From Sphingomonas ginsengisoli An et al. 2013 (GTDB taxonomy: Bacteria > Pseudomonadota > Alphaproteobacteria > Sphingomonadales > Sphingomonadaceae), in assembly GCF_009363895.1 (NCBI RefSeq), contig NZ_CP045434.1, positions 434,001-498,000 of the forward strand: a stretch of DNA of 64,000 nucleotides, written 5' to 3'. Positions 17,350-27,099 of this stretch are shown here, piece by piece. The position numbers and the translations under genes were made by a program. Position 1 is the first letter of the stretch. The number at the start of each line of letters is the position of its first letter. The notes under the pieces are model-generated. The model made no database searches. It saw only the letters and a program-made list of their open reading frames with translations, and was not told where the DNA came from.

Positions 17350-18362
17350 TTCTTCTCCTTGCGCGCCGCCGGCGGCGCGACCGAGGCGCGCTCGACGAGG
17401 CGGTGATCGAGGCGGCGATGCGCGAACTCGCCCGACAGCAGAAGGCCGGTGGCGGTGCTGGCGAGGTCGAACATCGGCTGGTGGATAGTGGTCAGCGGCG
17501 GCCACACGGTGCGCGCCAGCGTGGTGTCGTCGAACCCGACCACCGACAGCTCGCGCGGCAGGTCCATCCCACGGTCGTGCGCGACCGCAAGCACCCCTGC
17601 GGCCATGTCGTCATTGGCGGCGAAGATCGCGGTCGGCGGCCGGGGCAAGTCGAGAAACTGCGCCGCTCCCGCGCAGCCGCTGTCGAAGTCGAACAGTCCG
17701 TCGGCGACCAGTTGCGGCTCGAACGCGATGCCGGCCCGGTCGAGCGCCCGGCGGTAGCCGAACAACCGGTCGTCCGAGGCCAAGTGGTTGGGATGCCCAC
17801 GGATGAAGGCGATCCGCCGGTGGCCACGATTGATGAGGTAAGTCGTCATGTCGTCGGCCGCCTGGACGTCATCCATGAACACCGACGAGGAGCGCGCGTG
17901 GTTGGTGCCCGGGCTGATCCGCACGAACGGCGTGCCGATCGCCTCGAGCGCTTCGAGCACCGGTTCGCAATCCGTCACCGGCGAGGACAGGATCACCCCG
18001 TCGACATGGGTCTCGTCAATCAATCCGCGGACCTGGTCGCCGACGTCGGCGTCGGTCACGACCACCGGCTGCGACAGCAGGCGAACGCCGAGCTCATGGC
18101 AGCGCTCCCAGCAGCCAGTCAGGACCTGGTGCATGTAATAGGGGCTGTGGTTGTCGTAGATCAGCGCGAGCTGGTTCGACTTGGCGCCCGACAGGATGCG
18201 CGCGGCGACGCTGGGCTTGAAGTCGAGCGCCTGCACCGCGGCCTCGACCCGCTGACGGGTCGCGGCACTTACATAGGGGTGGCGGTTGAGCACCCGGCTG
18301 ACGGTCTTCACCGACACGCCGGCGCGGCTCGCGACGTCGCGGATGTTGCTGCGCTCGCTCAT
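17346..18362 (-). CDS. LacI-family repressor of the sulfoquinovose locus
   Basis: Transcription factor of 338 residues. The N-terminal helix-turn-helix and hinge are NIRDVASRAGVSVKTVSRVL and PSVAARILSG. The periplasmic-binding-protein-like effector domain contains LALIYDNHSPYYMHQVLTGC, HRRIAFIRGHP and IFAANDDMAAGVLAVAHDRG. It sits inside the catabolic operon between the GH31 and reductase genes with ATGA overlaps at both ends. It should repress the locus until a sugar such as sulfoquinovose or its glycoside binds. The likely operator is the dyad at 20410-20428, with a weaker relative at 24430-24446. The effector is not known from sequence. Confidence 0.9.
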   Translation of the reverse strand: MSERSNIRDVASRAGVSVKTVSRVLNRHPYVSAATRQRVEAAVQALDFKPSVAARILSGAKSNQLALIYDNHSPYYMHQVLTGCWERCHELGVRLLSQPVVVTDADVGDQVRGLIDETHVDGVILSSPVTDCEPVLEALEAIGTPFVRISPGTNHARSSSVFMDDVQAADDMTTYLINRGHRRIAFIRGHPNHLASDDRLFGYRRALDRAGIAFEPQLVADGLFDFDSGCAGAAQFLDLPRPPTAIFAANDDMAAGVLAVAHDRGMDLPRELSVVGFDDTTLARTVWPPLTTIHQPMFDLASTATGLLLSGEFAHRRLDHRLVERASVAPPAARKEKK

Positions 18363-20410
18363 TGCGCCCCCGCCAAAGCCGAAGGAAGGCCTGCGAACAA
18401 GGGCGCGAAGTCGCTGCCCTCGCGGAAGTAGACCGGCGGGCTGCCGATCGGCGCGGCGGCGGTCACCCACCCGGGACCCGCTGGAGCGCCCGACCAGAGG
18501 TGGGTCCAGCGCTCACCCGCGGGCAGATACACCCGCCGCTCGGTCGCGCCTTCCTCGACCACCGGGGCGACCAGCAGGTCTGCGCCGTAGAGATATTGGT
18601 CCTGCAACGCTGCGCATTCGGGGTCGTCGAGGTAATGGAGGAACATCGCGCGCTGCGCCGGCAGCCCGCTCATCACCGCCTCGTCGCACAGGTGCCGGAC
18701 GTAGGGCGCAAGCGCGGCGTGGACCCGGCTCCAGCGGGCGAAGCAGGCGAGCAATTCGTCGCTGCTGTCGATCTGCAGATTGTCGTCGGGCCGGTTGCCC
18801 TCGTGGCTGCGCATGACGGGCGCGAAGGCCGCCAATTCGCACCAGCGCATCAGCAGTTCGGCGCTGCGCACCTTGCCGCCGATCGAGGTGTAGCCCCCGC
18901 AGTCCGAATGGCTGTAAGCGTTGCCGACCAGCCCGGCCGAGAGCGCGGCGGTGATCACCGTGTTTATCCCGTCGTGCCGCGAGAAATCGACGCTCTGGTC
19001 GCCAGCCCACAGCAACGGGCAATGCGCCTGCACCCCCGAGAAGCCGGCGCGCATGAAGAACAACGCCTGACCCCGCTTGCCCCGCGACTTGAGCGCCCGC
19101 GCGTTGACCTCGGCCCACAGCACCGGCCAGCGATTATGCGCGAGCATCGGATCTTCGCCGCTCGCCAGTCGCACGTCGGTCGGCAGATATTCGCCGAAAT
19201 CCGCCATCCAGCCATCGATACCGAGGTCGAGCAGCTCGCGCCCGAGCACGCGCTCGGCGAACCAGGCGCAACTTTCCTCGCGGGTGAAATCGACTACCCC
19301 GGCCTCAAACTCGCCGAAGTCGACCGCATAGGGTTCGTCGCTGTCCTGGCGTAGCGCGAGGTGGCCGCCGGCGACCGCCTCGGCGTACATCGGTCCGTCG
19401 ACCGCCAGATGGGGGTTGGCGTAGGCGAGGAAGCGGATGCCGCGCGCGTTGAGGTCGGCGATGCGGTGGGGGAGGTCGGGATAGCGCTGCGCGTTCCACT
19501 GCCAGTCCCAGAACAGGCGCCGGCCGAAGCTGGTCTCGCGGATGCCCGCCCAATCCTCGCACCACAGTCCGCTGACCGCCGCGCCCGCCGCGACGATCCG
19601 CTCGAGCCGTTCGAAACTGCGGATGCCCTCCTTGAGCCCGACGATCGCCCCGCCGATTGCCCAGTCGGGGAGTGGCGGCTGGCGGCCAAAGCGGGTCGAC
19701 AATTGTTCGACCAGCGCCACCGGCGTAGCGCCGGCGGTGAATTCGAGCTCGACCTCGCCTTGCCAGCATTCGAGCAACGGACCGCGCGTATCGGTGAAGT
19801 CGAGCACGCCATAGCCGCTACTCGTCGAATGGCAGGCATAGCCGCGCGACGAGAGATAGGTCGGCTGTGGATAGTTGGTCGTCCAATAGTCGCCGCCGGC
19901 CATTGCCGCGGTGTCCATCGCTTTGGTGAAGGGATCGTCCTTGTCGCGGCCGACGCCCGGTTCACTGGTCCAAATCGGAAAGCGGCGACCGGTCAGTCGC
20001 AGATAGCTCATCTGCTCGCCGCCGCCCCAATGGTGCTCGCCCGGCGCTCCTTCGAGCTGGAGCCAGATGCGATCAAAGTCCTGGACCAGCGTGCGCACTA
20101 CGAGCACGCCATCGGTATCGGCGCGCGTGGCCAGCGACAGTTCGAGCGTTGGCGCGGCGGTTTCGCTGGTCGCCAGCAGCAGCCGCTCGCCCTCCAGGGT
20201 CGCGAACGCCAGCACCTGTTCGTCACGGGGCGAATCGCCGATTCGGAAATTGCCGCGGAACATCTCGACCGTCGGCGCACCCTTCGCGATTCGCGCGATC
20301 GCACCCTTGCCGGTGTCGAGAAGCACCACGTCGCCCAGCGTCAGCGCGATGTCGCCGTCGCGCTCTCGCCACGCCAGTCGATTGCTCGAAGCTGCTTGCC
20401 CCTCGGCCAT
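18359..20410 (-). CDS. smoI: GH31 sulfoquinovosidase (KERWY type)
   Basis: Family 31 alpha-glycosidase of 683 residues that should hydrolyse alpha-sulfoquinovosides such as sulfoquinovosyl glycerol to sulfoquinovose and glycerol. It is not a generic alpha-glucosidase. It has the YihQ-type N-terminal signature GGGEQMSYLRL and WTSEPGVGRDK, the nucleophile Asp404 in WMADFGEYLPTD, and the acid/base Asp471 in WAGDQSVDFSRHDG. The sulfonate-binding positions known from sulfoquinovosidases read Lys260, Glu285, Arg298, Trp301 and Tyr507, the K-E-R-W-Y variant. There is no signal peptide, so it is cytoplasmic and the substrate must be imported whole. The ATG lies within an operator-like dyad without a clear ribosome site; the message may be leaderless. 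It is first gene of its operon. Confidence 0.93.
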   Translation of the reverse strand: MAEGQAASSNRLAWRERDGDIALTLGDVVLLDTGKGAIARIAKGAPTVEMFRGNFRIGDSPRDEQVLAFATLEGERLLLATSETAAPTLELSLATRADTDGVLVVRTLVQDFDRIWLQLEGAPGEHHWGGGEQMSYLRLTGRRFPIWTSEPGVGRDKDDPFTKAMDTAAMAGGDYWTTNYPQPTYLSSRGYACHSTSSGYGVLDFTDTRGPLLECWQGEVELEFTAGATPVALVEQLSTRFGRQPPLPDWAIGGAIVGLKEGIRSFERLERIVAAGAAVSGLWCEDWAGIRETSFGRRLFWDWQWNAQRYPDLPHRIADLNARGIRFLAYANPHLAVDGPMYAEAVAGGHLALRQDSDEPYAVDFGEFEAGVVDFTREESCAWFAERVLGRELLDLGIDGWMADFGEYLPTDVRLASGEDPMLAHNRWPVLWAEVNARALKSRGKRGQALFFMRAGFSGVQAHCPLLWAGDQSVDFSRHDGINTVITAALSAGLVGNAYSHSDCGGYTSIGGKVRSAELLMRWCELAAFAPVMRSHEGNRPDDNLQIDSSDELLACFARWSRVHAALAPYVRHLCDEAVMSGLPAQRAMFLHYLDDPECAALQDQYLYGADLLVAPVVEEGATERRVYLPAGERWTHLWSGAPAGPGWVTAAAPIGSPPVYFREGSDFAPLFAGLPSALAGAQ

Positions 20411-20428
20411 ATGACAACGCTTGACATA
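20410..20428. promoter_or_regulatory. LacI-type operator between GH31 and TonB receptor genes
   Basis: TATGACAACGCTTGACATA is an imperfect 19-bp dyad (TATG.CAA...TTG.CATA) overlapping the GH31 start codon and lying 94 bases before the divergent receptor start. This position lets one repressor, probably the LacI protein at 17346-18362, control both transcripts. A second imperfect dyad with GATATC at its centre (20436-20449) lies just downstream. Inferred from symmetry and context. Confidence 0.5.
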
Positions 20429-20521
20429 AAGGGACGGTCGATATCAACCTCTGCGTGAGGATGGTTGGGGCAAACTCCGACCGTAGGAGGAGTCGCCGCG
20501 CGCGGTGAGGAGGAAAGAGCA

Positions 20522-23044
20522 ATGAAGAACACGCTTCTGCTAGGCACGATTCTGTCCACCGTTGGCATGGCGGGACCGGCGCTCGCCGCACAGCCCGCTC
20601 CGGCGGTGCAGACGCCGCCTTCGGTCCCGCCCGCCGACCCGGCGGCGCCGCCCGCCACCAGCAGCGACCAGGCACAGGCGCCGGCGGCCAATGCCAACGA
20701 TGCCGCTCCCGGCGACATCGTCGTCACCGCGCAGAAGCGCAGCGAGCGGCTGCAGGACATTCCGGTCGCCGTGTCGGTGGTCAGTGGCACCGCGCTTGAG
20801 ACCGCCGCGCGCCCGAGCATCGAGAGCGCGACCCAGCTCGTCCCGGCGCTCAACTTCCTCAAGTCGGGCACTACGCTTAACCAGACCATCTTCCTGCGCG
20901 GCGTCGGCACCGCCTCCTTCTCGATCGCGGGCGAGCCATCGGTCTCGACCATCGTCGACGGTGTCGTCTACGCCCGCTCGGGCGAGGCCTTTTCGGACCT
21001 CATCGACGTCGACCAGCTTGAGGTTCTGCGTGGACCGCAGGGCACGCTGTTCGGCAAGAACGCTTCGGCGGGCGTCATCAACATCCTTACGAAGCAGCCG
21101 ACCGCGCGGCCCGGCGGGACGGTCGAGGCGAGTTACTTTACCGGCGGTAGCGAGGTGCGCCTGCGCGGAGTGATCAACGTTCCGCTGTCCAAGGACGTGC
21201 TGACCCGCGTCACCGGCTTCTATGGCCATTACGACGGGAACATCCGCAACCTCGCCCAGAACAACGACCGGGTGAACGGCTACAAGCATTACGGCGTGCG
21301 CGGGCAACTGCTCTACCGCCCCGACAGCGGGCTGCGCGTGCTGCTGATCGGCGACTATCACAAGAACAACGACAATTGCTGCGCCGAGGTGATCGCCACC
21401 GGCACCCCGGTCGTCGCCAATGGTGTCGCCACCGGCTTCACCACCGCCGCGCCGGTGTTCTCTGTCCTGCCGACCCCGCTCGGCGACAACACCCGCACCA
21501 TCAACCAGGACCTCGTCACCCGGACCAAGGAGAAGGGATGGGGCGTCTCGGGCCAGGTCGACGTGCCGGTCGGCAACGACACCTTCACCAGCATCACCGC
21601 CTATCGCAAGTGGGATAACACCGAGATCCGCGACGGCGACTGGCTGCCGCGCGCCTATGTCGGCTTCAACCAGCTTCACGATTTCGGCCCGCAGACCAGC
21701 AGCACGCTGTCACAGGAAGTGCGGCTGACCAGTCCGTCCAAGCAGCTCATCAGCTATGTCCTCGGCGGCTATTATTCGCGCGCCAAGTCGGAGCGCGTGT
21801 TCACCCGCAACGACGTCGTCTGCACTGCCGCGACTGGAGCGCCGACCAACGTGCTGATCCCGTGCGGCGGACCCAATGCCAACGCCTCGACGACGCCCTC
21901 CGGGACCGCCGACTTCGGCTCGACCTTCCGCAATTTCGCAGTGTTCGGCCAGGGCGTGTTCAACGCCACCGACCGCTTCCGCTTCGTCGGCGGGCTGCGC
22001 TGGACCAAGGACCGTCTGTCGGTCTTCCACAGCCGCGTTTCGACCGGCCTTACCCTCAACGGTTCCGGCCAGCCGACCGCCGCGCCGGGCATCCAGCCCA
22101 ACTTCGACCAGGGCGTCTATGATCGCTACGTCCAGTTGATCAACTCGGGCAGCACGGTTGCCGCCGCGCTCGCCGCCGCGCCGCTTGCCTCTAACGGCGT
22201 GCCCTTCCGCACCCGCACCAGCAGCAGCAACGTCTCGGGCAAGGCCGCGCTACAGTACGACTTCAGCCGCGATATCATGGGCTATGTGAGCTATACCCGC
22301 GGCTATAAGGGCCCGGCCTACAACATCTTCTACAATCTGACCGCGACGGGCACCAACCGGATCGATCCAGAAACGTCGAACAGCTACGAGGTCGGGCTCA
22401 AGAACACGTTCCTGGGTGGGCGGCTGGTCCTCAACCTCGACGCCTTCTACGCCAAGTACAACAACTTCCAGGCCAACAATCCCGACCTCGTCGCCGGGGT
22501 GGTCGTTACCCGCTTCACCAACGCCGGGACTGTCTCGACCCGCGGCGTCGAGGCCGATCTCATCTGGCGTCCGCTGGACGACCTGACGGTCAGCGGGGGC
22601 GTCGCCTACACCGACGCGACCGTCGACAAGTTCAACGCCGCCCCGGGCGCGGCGAGCAGCGCGATCATTCCGCCGTTCACCCCGCTCGGCTTCGCGCCCA
22701 AGTGGAAGGGCTCGCTGTCGGCCAATTACCACGTCCGCACCGGCGGCCCGGTTGACGTCTACCTCGGCGCGAACGGCAATGCGCAGTCGAGTCAGCTTGC
22801 GCTGTTCGCCTCCGACCCGGTCCAGCGCCAGCTCGGGACGATCAAGAGCTATGCGATCGTCAACGCCTCGATTGGCGTCGGCGATTCGGCGGACCGCTAC
22901 CGGCTGACTTTCCAGGTCCGCAACCTGTTTGACACCAGCTACGCTGCGGCGATCACCAACGGTGGTCCAGCGGGCAGCTATCGCTACCAGATCCCGCGCG
23001 ACGCCGATCGCTATTACGGGATCACCGGGCGGGTGAACTTCTAA
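20522..23044 (+). CDS. TonB-dependent receptor, probable sulfoquinovoside uptake
   Basis: Outer-membrane active transporter of 840 residues. A signal peptide (about residues 1-22, ending GPALA) is followed by a proline/alanine-rich linker and a TonB-box-like GDIVVTAQKRSERLQDIPVA. The plug contains LEVLRGPQGTLFGKNASAG and the barrel ends in YGITGRVNF. GAGGAGGAAAGAGCA before ATG 20522 fixes the start; there is no STN domain. It is divergent from the sulfoquinovosidase operon across a shared LacI-type site, so it probably brings the sulfonated sugar glycoside into the periplasm. A strong terminator follows at 23069-23102. The substrate is inferred from context only. Confidence 0.9.
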   Translation: MKNTLLLGTILSTVGMAGPALAAQPAPAVQTPPSVPPADPAAPPATSSDQAQAPAANANDAAPGDIVVTAQKRSERLQDIPVAVSVVSGTALETAARPSIESATQLVPALNFLKSGTTLNQTIFLRGVGTASFSIAGEPSVSTIVDGVVYARSGEAFSDLIDVDQLEVLRGPQGTLFGKNASAGVINILTKQPTARPGGTVEASYFTGGSEVRLRGVINVPLSKDVLTRVTGFYGHYDGNIRNLAQNNDRVNGYKHYGVRGQLLYRPDSGLRVLLIGDYHKNNDNCCAEVIATGTPVVANGVATGFTTAAPVFSVLPTPLGDNTRTINQDLVTRTKEKGWGVSGQVDVPVGNDTFTSITAYRKWDNTEIRDGDWLPRAYVGFNQLHDFGPQTSSTLSQEVRLTSPSKQLISYVLGGYYSRAKSERVFTRNDVVCTAATGAPTNVLIPCGGPNANASTTPSGTADFGSTFRNFAVFGQGVFNATDRFRFVGGLRWTKDRLSVFHSRVSTGLTLNGSGQPTAAPGIQPNFDQGVYDRYVQLINSGSTVAAALAAAPLASNGVPFRTRTSSSNVSGKAALQYDFSRDIMGYVSYTRGYKGPAYNIFYNLTATGTNRIDPETSNSYEVGLKNTFLGGRLVLNLDAFYAKYNNFQANNPDLVAGVVVTRFTNAGTVSTRGVEADLIWRPLDDLTVSGGVAYTDATVDKFNAAPGAASSAIIPPFTPLGFAPKWKGSLSANYHVRTGGPVDVYLGANGNAQSSQLALFASDPVQRQLGTIKSYAIVNASIGVGDSADRYRLTFQVRNLFDTSYAAAITNGGPAGSYRYQIPRDADRYYGITGRVNF

Positions 23045-23068
23045 GCGCTCATCCTCCAGCGCGAAGAT

Positions 23069-23102
23069 GGGGCGGCCTCCCTCCGGGGCCGCCCCTTTTT
23101 TT
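23069..23102 (+). terminator. Rho-independent terminator after the TonB receptor gene
   Basis: A perfect 9-bp GC stem (GGGGCGGCC / GGCCGCCCC) with a 9-base loop is followed by seven T on the plus strand. It lies 25 bases after the receptor stop. On the minus strand there is no T run, so it acts for the receptor transcript only. Confidence 0.93.
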
Positions 23103-23110
23103 GTGCGCCG

Positions 23111-24361
23111 TCAGCCTTGGCGAAGGGTCAGGCGCGGCTCGACCAGGTGGATGAACAGCAAGGCCAGCAGATAGGCCGAGCCGCAGATCACGAACATCGG
23201 CGCATAGCCATGGCCGTTGGTCAGCGACCAGCCGGCCAACTCGATGATCCCGCTGCCGGTCAGATTGCCGGCCACCCCGCCGAACGCGATCACCGTGCCG
23301 ATCCGCGCCGCCGGGACGATGTCGGTCGCCATGCCGAAGATGTTGGTCGAGAAGCCCTGGTGCGCGAACAGGCCGAGGCCGATCAGGACTGCCGCCAAAT
23401 AGGGGCTGTGAACCAGCAACGCGAGCGGCATCGCCAGTACCACCAGCGCGTAGAACAGCATCGATGATTTACGCGCGCGATCGACGCTCCAGCCACGCGC
23501 CAGCAGCCACGGGTAAACCGCGCCGCTGCTGAGCGCCCCGGCGGCGGCGAGCAGGAAGATGATCGCGACCGGAACGCCCAACTTGCCCTGCGACAGGCCG
23601 AATTGCCGGTTAAAGAAGTCGGGCATCCAGAACAGCACGAACCACCAGACGAGGTCGGTTAGTGCCTTGGCGCCGATCACCGCCCAGCTCGCCCGGTCGC
23701 GCAGGACCGCACCGACGTTGCGTGCGCCGCGCGCCTGGAGGCTGTTCTCGGCCACCACCGGCTTCAACCGGCGCGTACCCCACCACCAGGCGATCAGCCA
23801 GAGGAAGCCGAGGCCGCCCGTCACCACGAACGCCGATTGCCAGCCGAAGGCGAGCGCCAGCGGCGGGATCAGCAATGGGGTAATGATCGCGCCGATATTG
23901 GGAGCGGTGTTGACCAACCCGATCCCGCGTGAGCGGCGATCGAGCGGGAGATAGACCGCCGAAGCCTTGAGCGCGGCGGGCGTATTGACCGATTCCGCCG
24001 CCGCCAGCACCGCCCGCGCCAGCACGAACTGGGTGACCGTGCGCGCGGCGGCATGCGCCATGCCGGCTACGCTCCAGACGCCGACGGCCAGGGCATAGGA
24101 CCAGCGTACACCGACGCGGTCGACGAACCAGCCGACCCCGAGCAACGAGGCCGCCGCGGTGATCTGGAACACCGATCCCAAATGCGCGAATTGCTCGTCG
24201 GTCCAGTGGAATTGCGCCTCGAGCGTCGGCTTGAGCAGCGCCAGCACCTGCCGATCGACGTAGTTGAGCGCGCTCGCCGCGAAGATCAGCACGATCAGCA
24301 GGCGCTGAACCGCCAGTTCAGGCCCCGCCTCGCTGGGTTCCTGGTCTTCGCGCTGGTCCAT
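23111..24361 (-). CDS. MFS transporter (ACS/hexuronate-like), probable sulfoquinovoside importer
   Basis: Inner-membrane secondary carrier of 416 residues with about 12 hydrophobic segments. It has ALNYVDRQVLALLKPTLEAQ in the first helix region, as in anion:cation symporters of the ExuT type. The loop motif reads GWFVDRVGVRWSYALAVGVW, and NTAPNIGAIITPLLIPPLAL lies in helix 5. ATG 24361 follows GGGGAGAGTGAGG; the longer upstream frame has no support. It lies between the receptor and glpD operon of the sulfoquinovose locus and probably moves the anionic sugar or its glyceride across the inner membrane. It replaces the ABC importer known from the Agrobacterium locus. Substrate inferred. Confidence 0.87.
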   Translation of the reverse strand: MDQREDQEPSEAGPELAVQRLLIVLIFAASALNYVDRQVLALLKPTLEAQFHWTDEQFAHLGSVFQITAAASLLGVGWFVDRVGVRWSYALAVGVWSVAGMAHAAARTVTQFVLARAVLAAAESVNTPAALKASAVYLPLDRRSRGIGLVNTAPNIGAIITPLLIPPLALAFGWQSAFVVTGGLGFLWLIAWWWGTRRLKPVVAENSLQARGARNVGAVLRDRASWAVIGAKALTDLVWWFVLFWMPDFFNRQFGLSQGKLGVPVAIIFLLAAAGALSSGAVYPWLLARGWSVDRARKSSMLFYALVVLAMPLALLVHSPYLAAVLIGLGLFAHQGFSTNIFGMATDIVPAARIGTVIAFGGVAGNLTGSGIIELAGWSLTNGHGYAPMFVICGSAYLLALLFIHLVEPRLTLRQG

Positions 24362-24429
24362 CCTCACTCTCCCCGCTACGCCCTCAGGCGTTGCCAAGCC
24401 GCCCGGCTTGGGCCACAGCATCGCGAGAC

Positions 24430-24446
24430 TATGACACCGTAAGACA
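24430..24446. promoter_or_regulatory. Possible second LacI-type site before the glpD operon
   Basis: TATGACACCGTAAGACA shares TATGACA.CG...GACA with the stronger site at 20410-20428 but has poor dyad symmetry of its own. It lies 18 bases upstream of glpD in the divergent region with the MFS gene, where a shared regulator would be expected. Weak evidence. Confidence 0.3.
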
Positions 24447-24464
24447 GACGGGTCGAGGGGAGCA

Positions 24465-25954
<1,490 letters not shown>

Positions 25955-25958
<4 letters not shown>

Positions 25959-26512
25959 CCCGCCGAATCGTCGCCATCGGCGGCACCATCAGGCCCGGCA
26001 GCAGCACCGAGCGCGCCCTCGCGATTGCCGCCGCTGCCGCCGCCGACGAGGGCGCCGAAGTCGCCACCTTCGACGGCGCCTACATGGCCCGCCTCCCGCA
26101 CTATCGCGGCCCCGACTGGAGCGCGGCCGATGGGAAGGACCTCATCGAGGCGGTGCGTGCGGCGGACGGCGTGATCCTCGCCAGTCCCGGCTATCACGGC
26201 ACCGTCTCGGGGATGGTCAAGAATGCGATCGATTACCTCGAGGAGCTTGCCCAGGATCGCCGGCCCTATCTCGAAGGCCGTCCGGTCGGCCTCATCGTCA
26301 CCGCGTTCGGCCACCAGGCCGCCAACAGCGGAATGACCACGCTGAGGACCATCGCCCACGCGCTGCGCGGTTGGCCGACCCCGTTCGGCGCCGCGATCAA
26401 GACCGGGCCCGACAGCTTCCACGACAATGGCGCCTGCCTCGATCCCAGCATCCAGGGCCAGCTCGAGCTGGTCGGCCGCCAGGTGGCGCAGGCCGCGGGA
26501 CGATTTGCATGA
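25955..26512 (+). CDS. NAD(P)H-dependent FMN reductase (SsuE-like)
   Basis: Flavodoxin-fold FMN reductase of 185 residues. The phosphate-binding loop is IGGTIRPGSSTERAL (about residues 8-22) and the flavin loop is LASPGYHGTVSGMVKNAIDY (about 76-95), both characteristic of SsuE-type reductases that feed FMNH2 to two-component monooxygenases. It therefore is the natural partner of the LLM monooxygenase at 15362-16447, although the two genes are 9.5 kb apart. ATG 25955 overlaps the glpD stop as ATGA and is preceded by AAGGAG. In the Agrobacterium pathway the reductase slot is called SmoA, but that protein may belong to a different reductase fold, so no symbol is assigned. Confidence 0.88.
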
Positions 26513-27099
26513 GCAACCTTGCCGAACATCTCGGGGCAGGCGGGCTGGTCGTGCTCGCCGGTGACGCCCTGCGCGGCGGCGACCTCGACCTCGCCGCCGC
26601 CGCCAGCCGGATCACCCCCGACACGATCGCCTTCATGGCGCGCCACGGCCGCGGCCTCATCTGCCTCGGCCTCAGCGCCGAACGCGCCGCCGCGCTCGGG
26701 ATCGAGCTGCAGCAGCGCGAGCATCACGGCAGCAGCGGCCGGCCCTTCGGCCAGTCGATCGAGGCGGCCGAAGGGGTTTCGACCGGGATCAGCGCCGCCG
26801 ACCGGGCGCACACGATCACCGTCGCGGTCGATCCGGCCAAGGGTCGCGCCGACCTCGTCTCGCCCGGCCACGTCTTCCCCCTGATCGCCGACCCTGCTGG
26901 CCCCGCCAAGCGCCTGTCGACGCTTGAGGCGGGTCTCGCCATCGTCGCCGACGCCGGGCTCGGCGACGGCGTCGTCCTGTGCGCGATGTTGCGCGAGGAC
27001 GGCAGCATGGCGCGGCTGCGTGAGATTTCCGGCTGGGCCACCGCCGCGAACATCCCGGTGGTCGACATCGGCCAGTGGGTGAAGGACCACGCGGCATGA
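26509..27099 (+). CDS. RibB-like protein with degenerate active site
   Basis: Homologue of 3,4-dihydroxy-2-butanone-4-phosphate synthase, 196 residues and alone (no GTP cyclohydrolase II domain). Recognisable RibB blocks are RHGRGLICLGLS (residues 45-56), AAEGVSTGISAADRAHTI (87-104) and SPGHVFPLIA (118-127). The acidic loop that in RibB reads DRENEGD and binds the metal is replaced by GDALRGGDLDL (18-28). The GHTEA catalytic motif is STLEA (137-141), and the late CEL glutamate is CAM (158-160). It is therefore probably not a working RibB. Its ATG overlaps the flavin reductase stop and its stop overlaps glpK. A flavin-binding, scaffold or new catalytic role is possible. Confidence 0.8.
   Translation: MSNLAEHLGAGGLVVLAGDALRGGDLDLAAAASRITPDTIAFMARHGRGLICLGLSAERAAALGIELQQREHHGSSGRPFGQSIEAAEGVSTGISAADRAHTITVAVDPAKGRADLVSPGHVFPLIADPAGPAKRLSTLEAGLAIVADAGLGDGVVLCAMLREDGSMARLREISGWATAANIPVVDIGQWVKDHAA

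Noticed and set aside
20421..20426. TTGACA as a -35 box for the TonB receptor
   Set aside because: No acceptable -10 box lies 16-18 bases downstream; the hexamer is better explained as half of the operator dyad.
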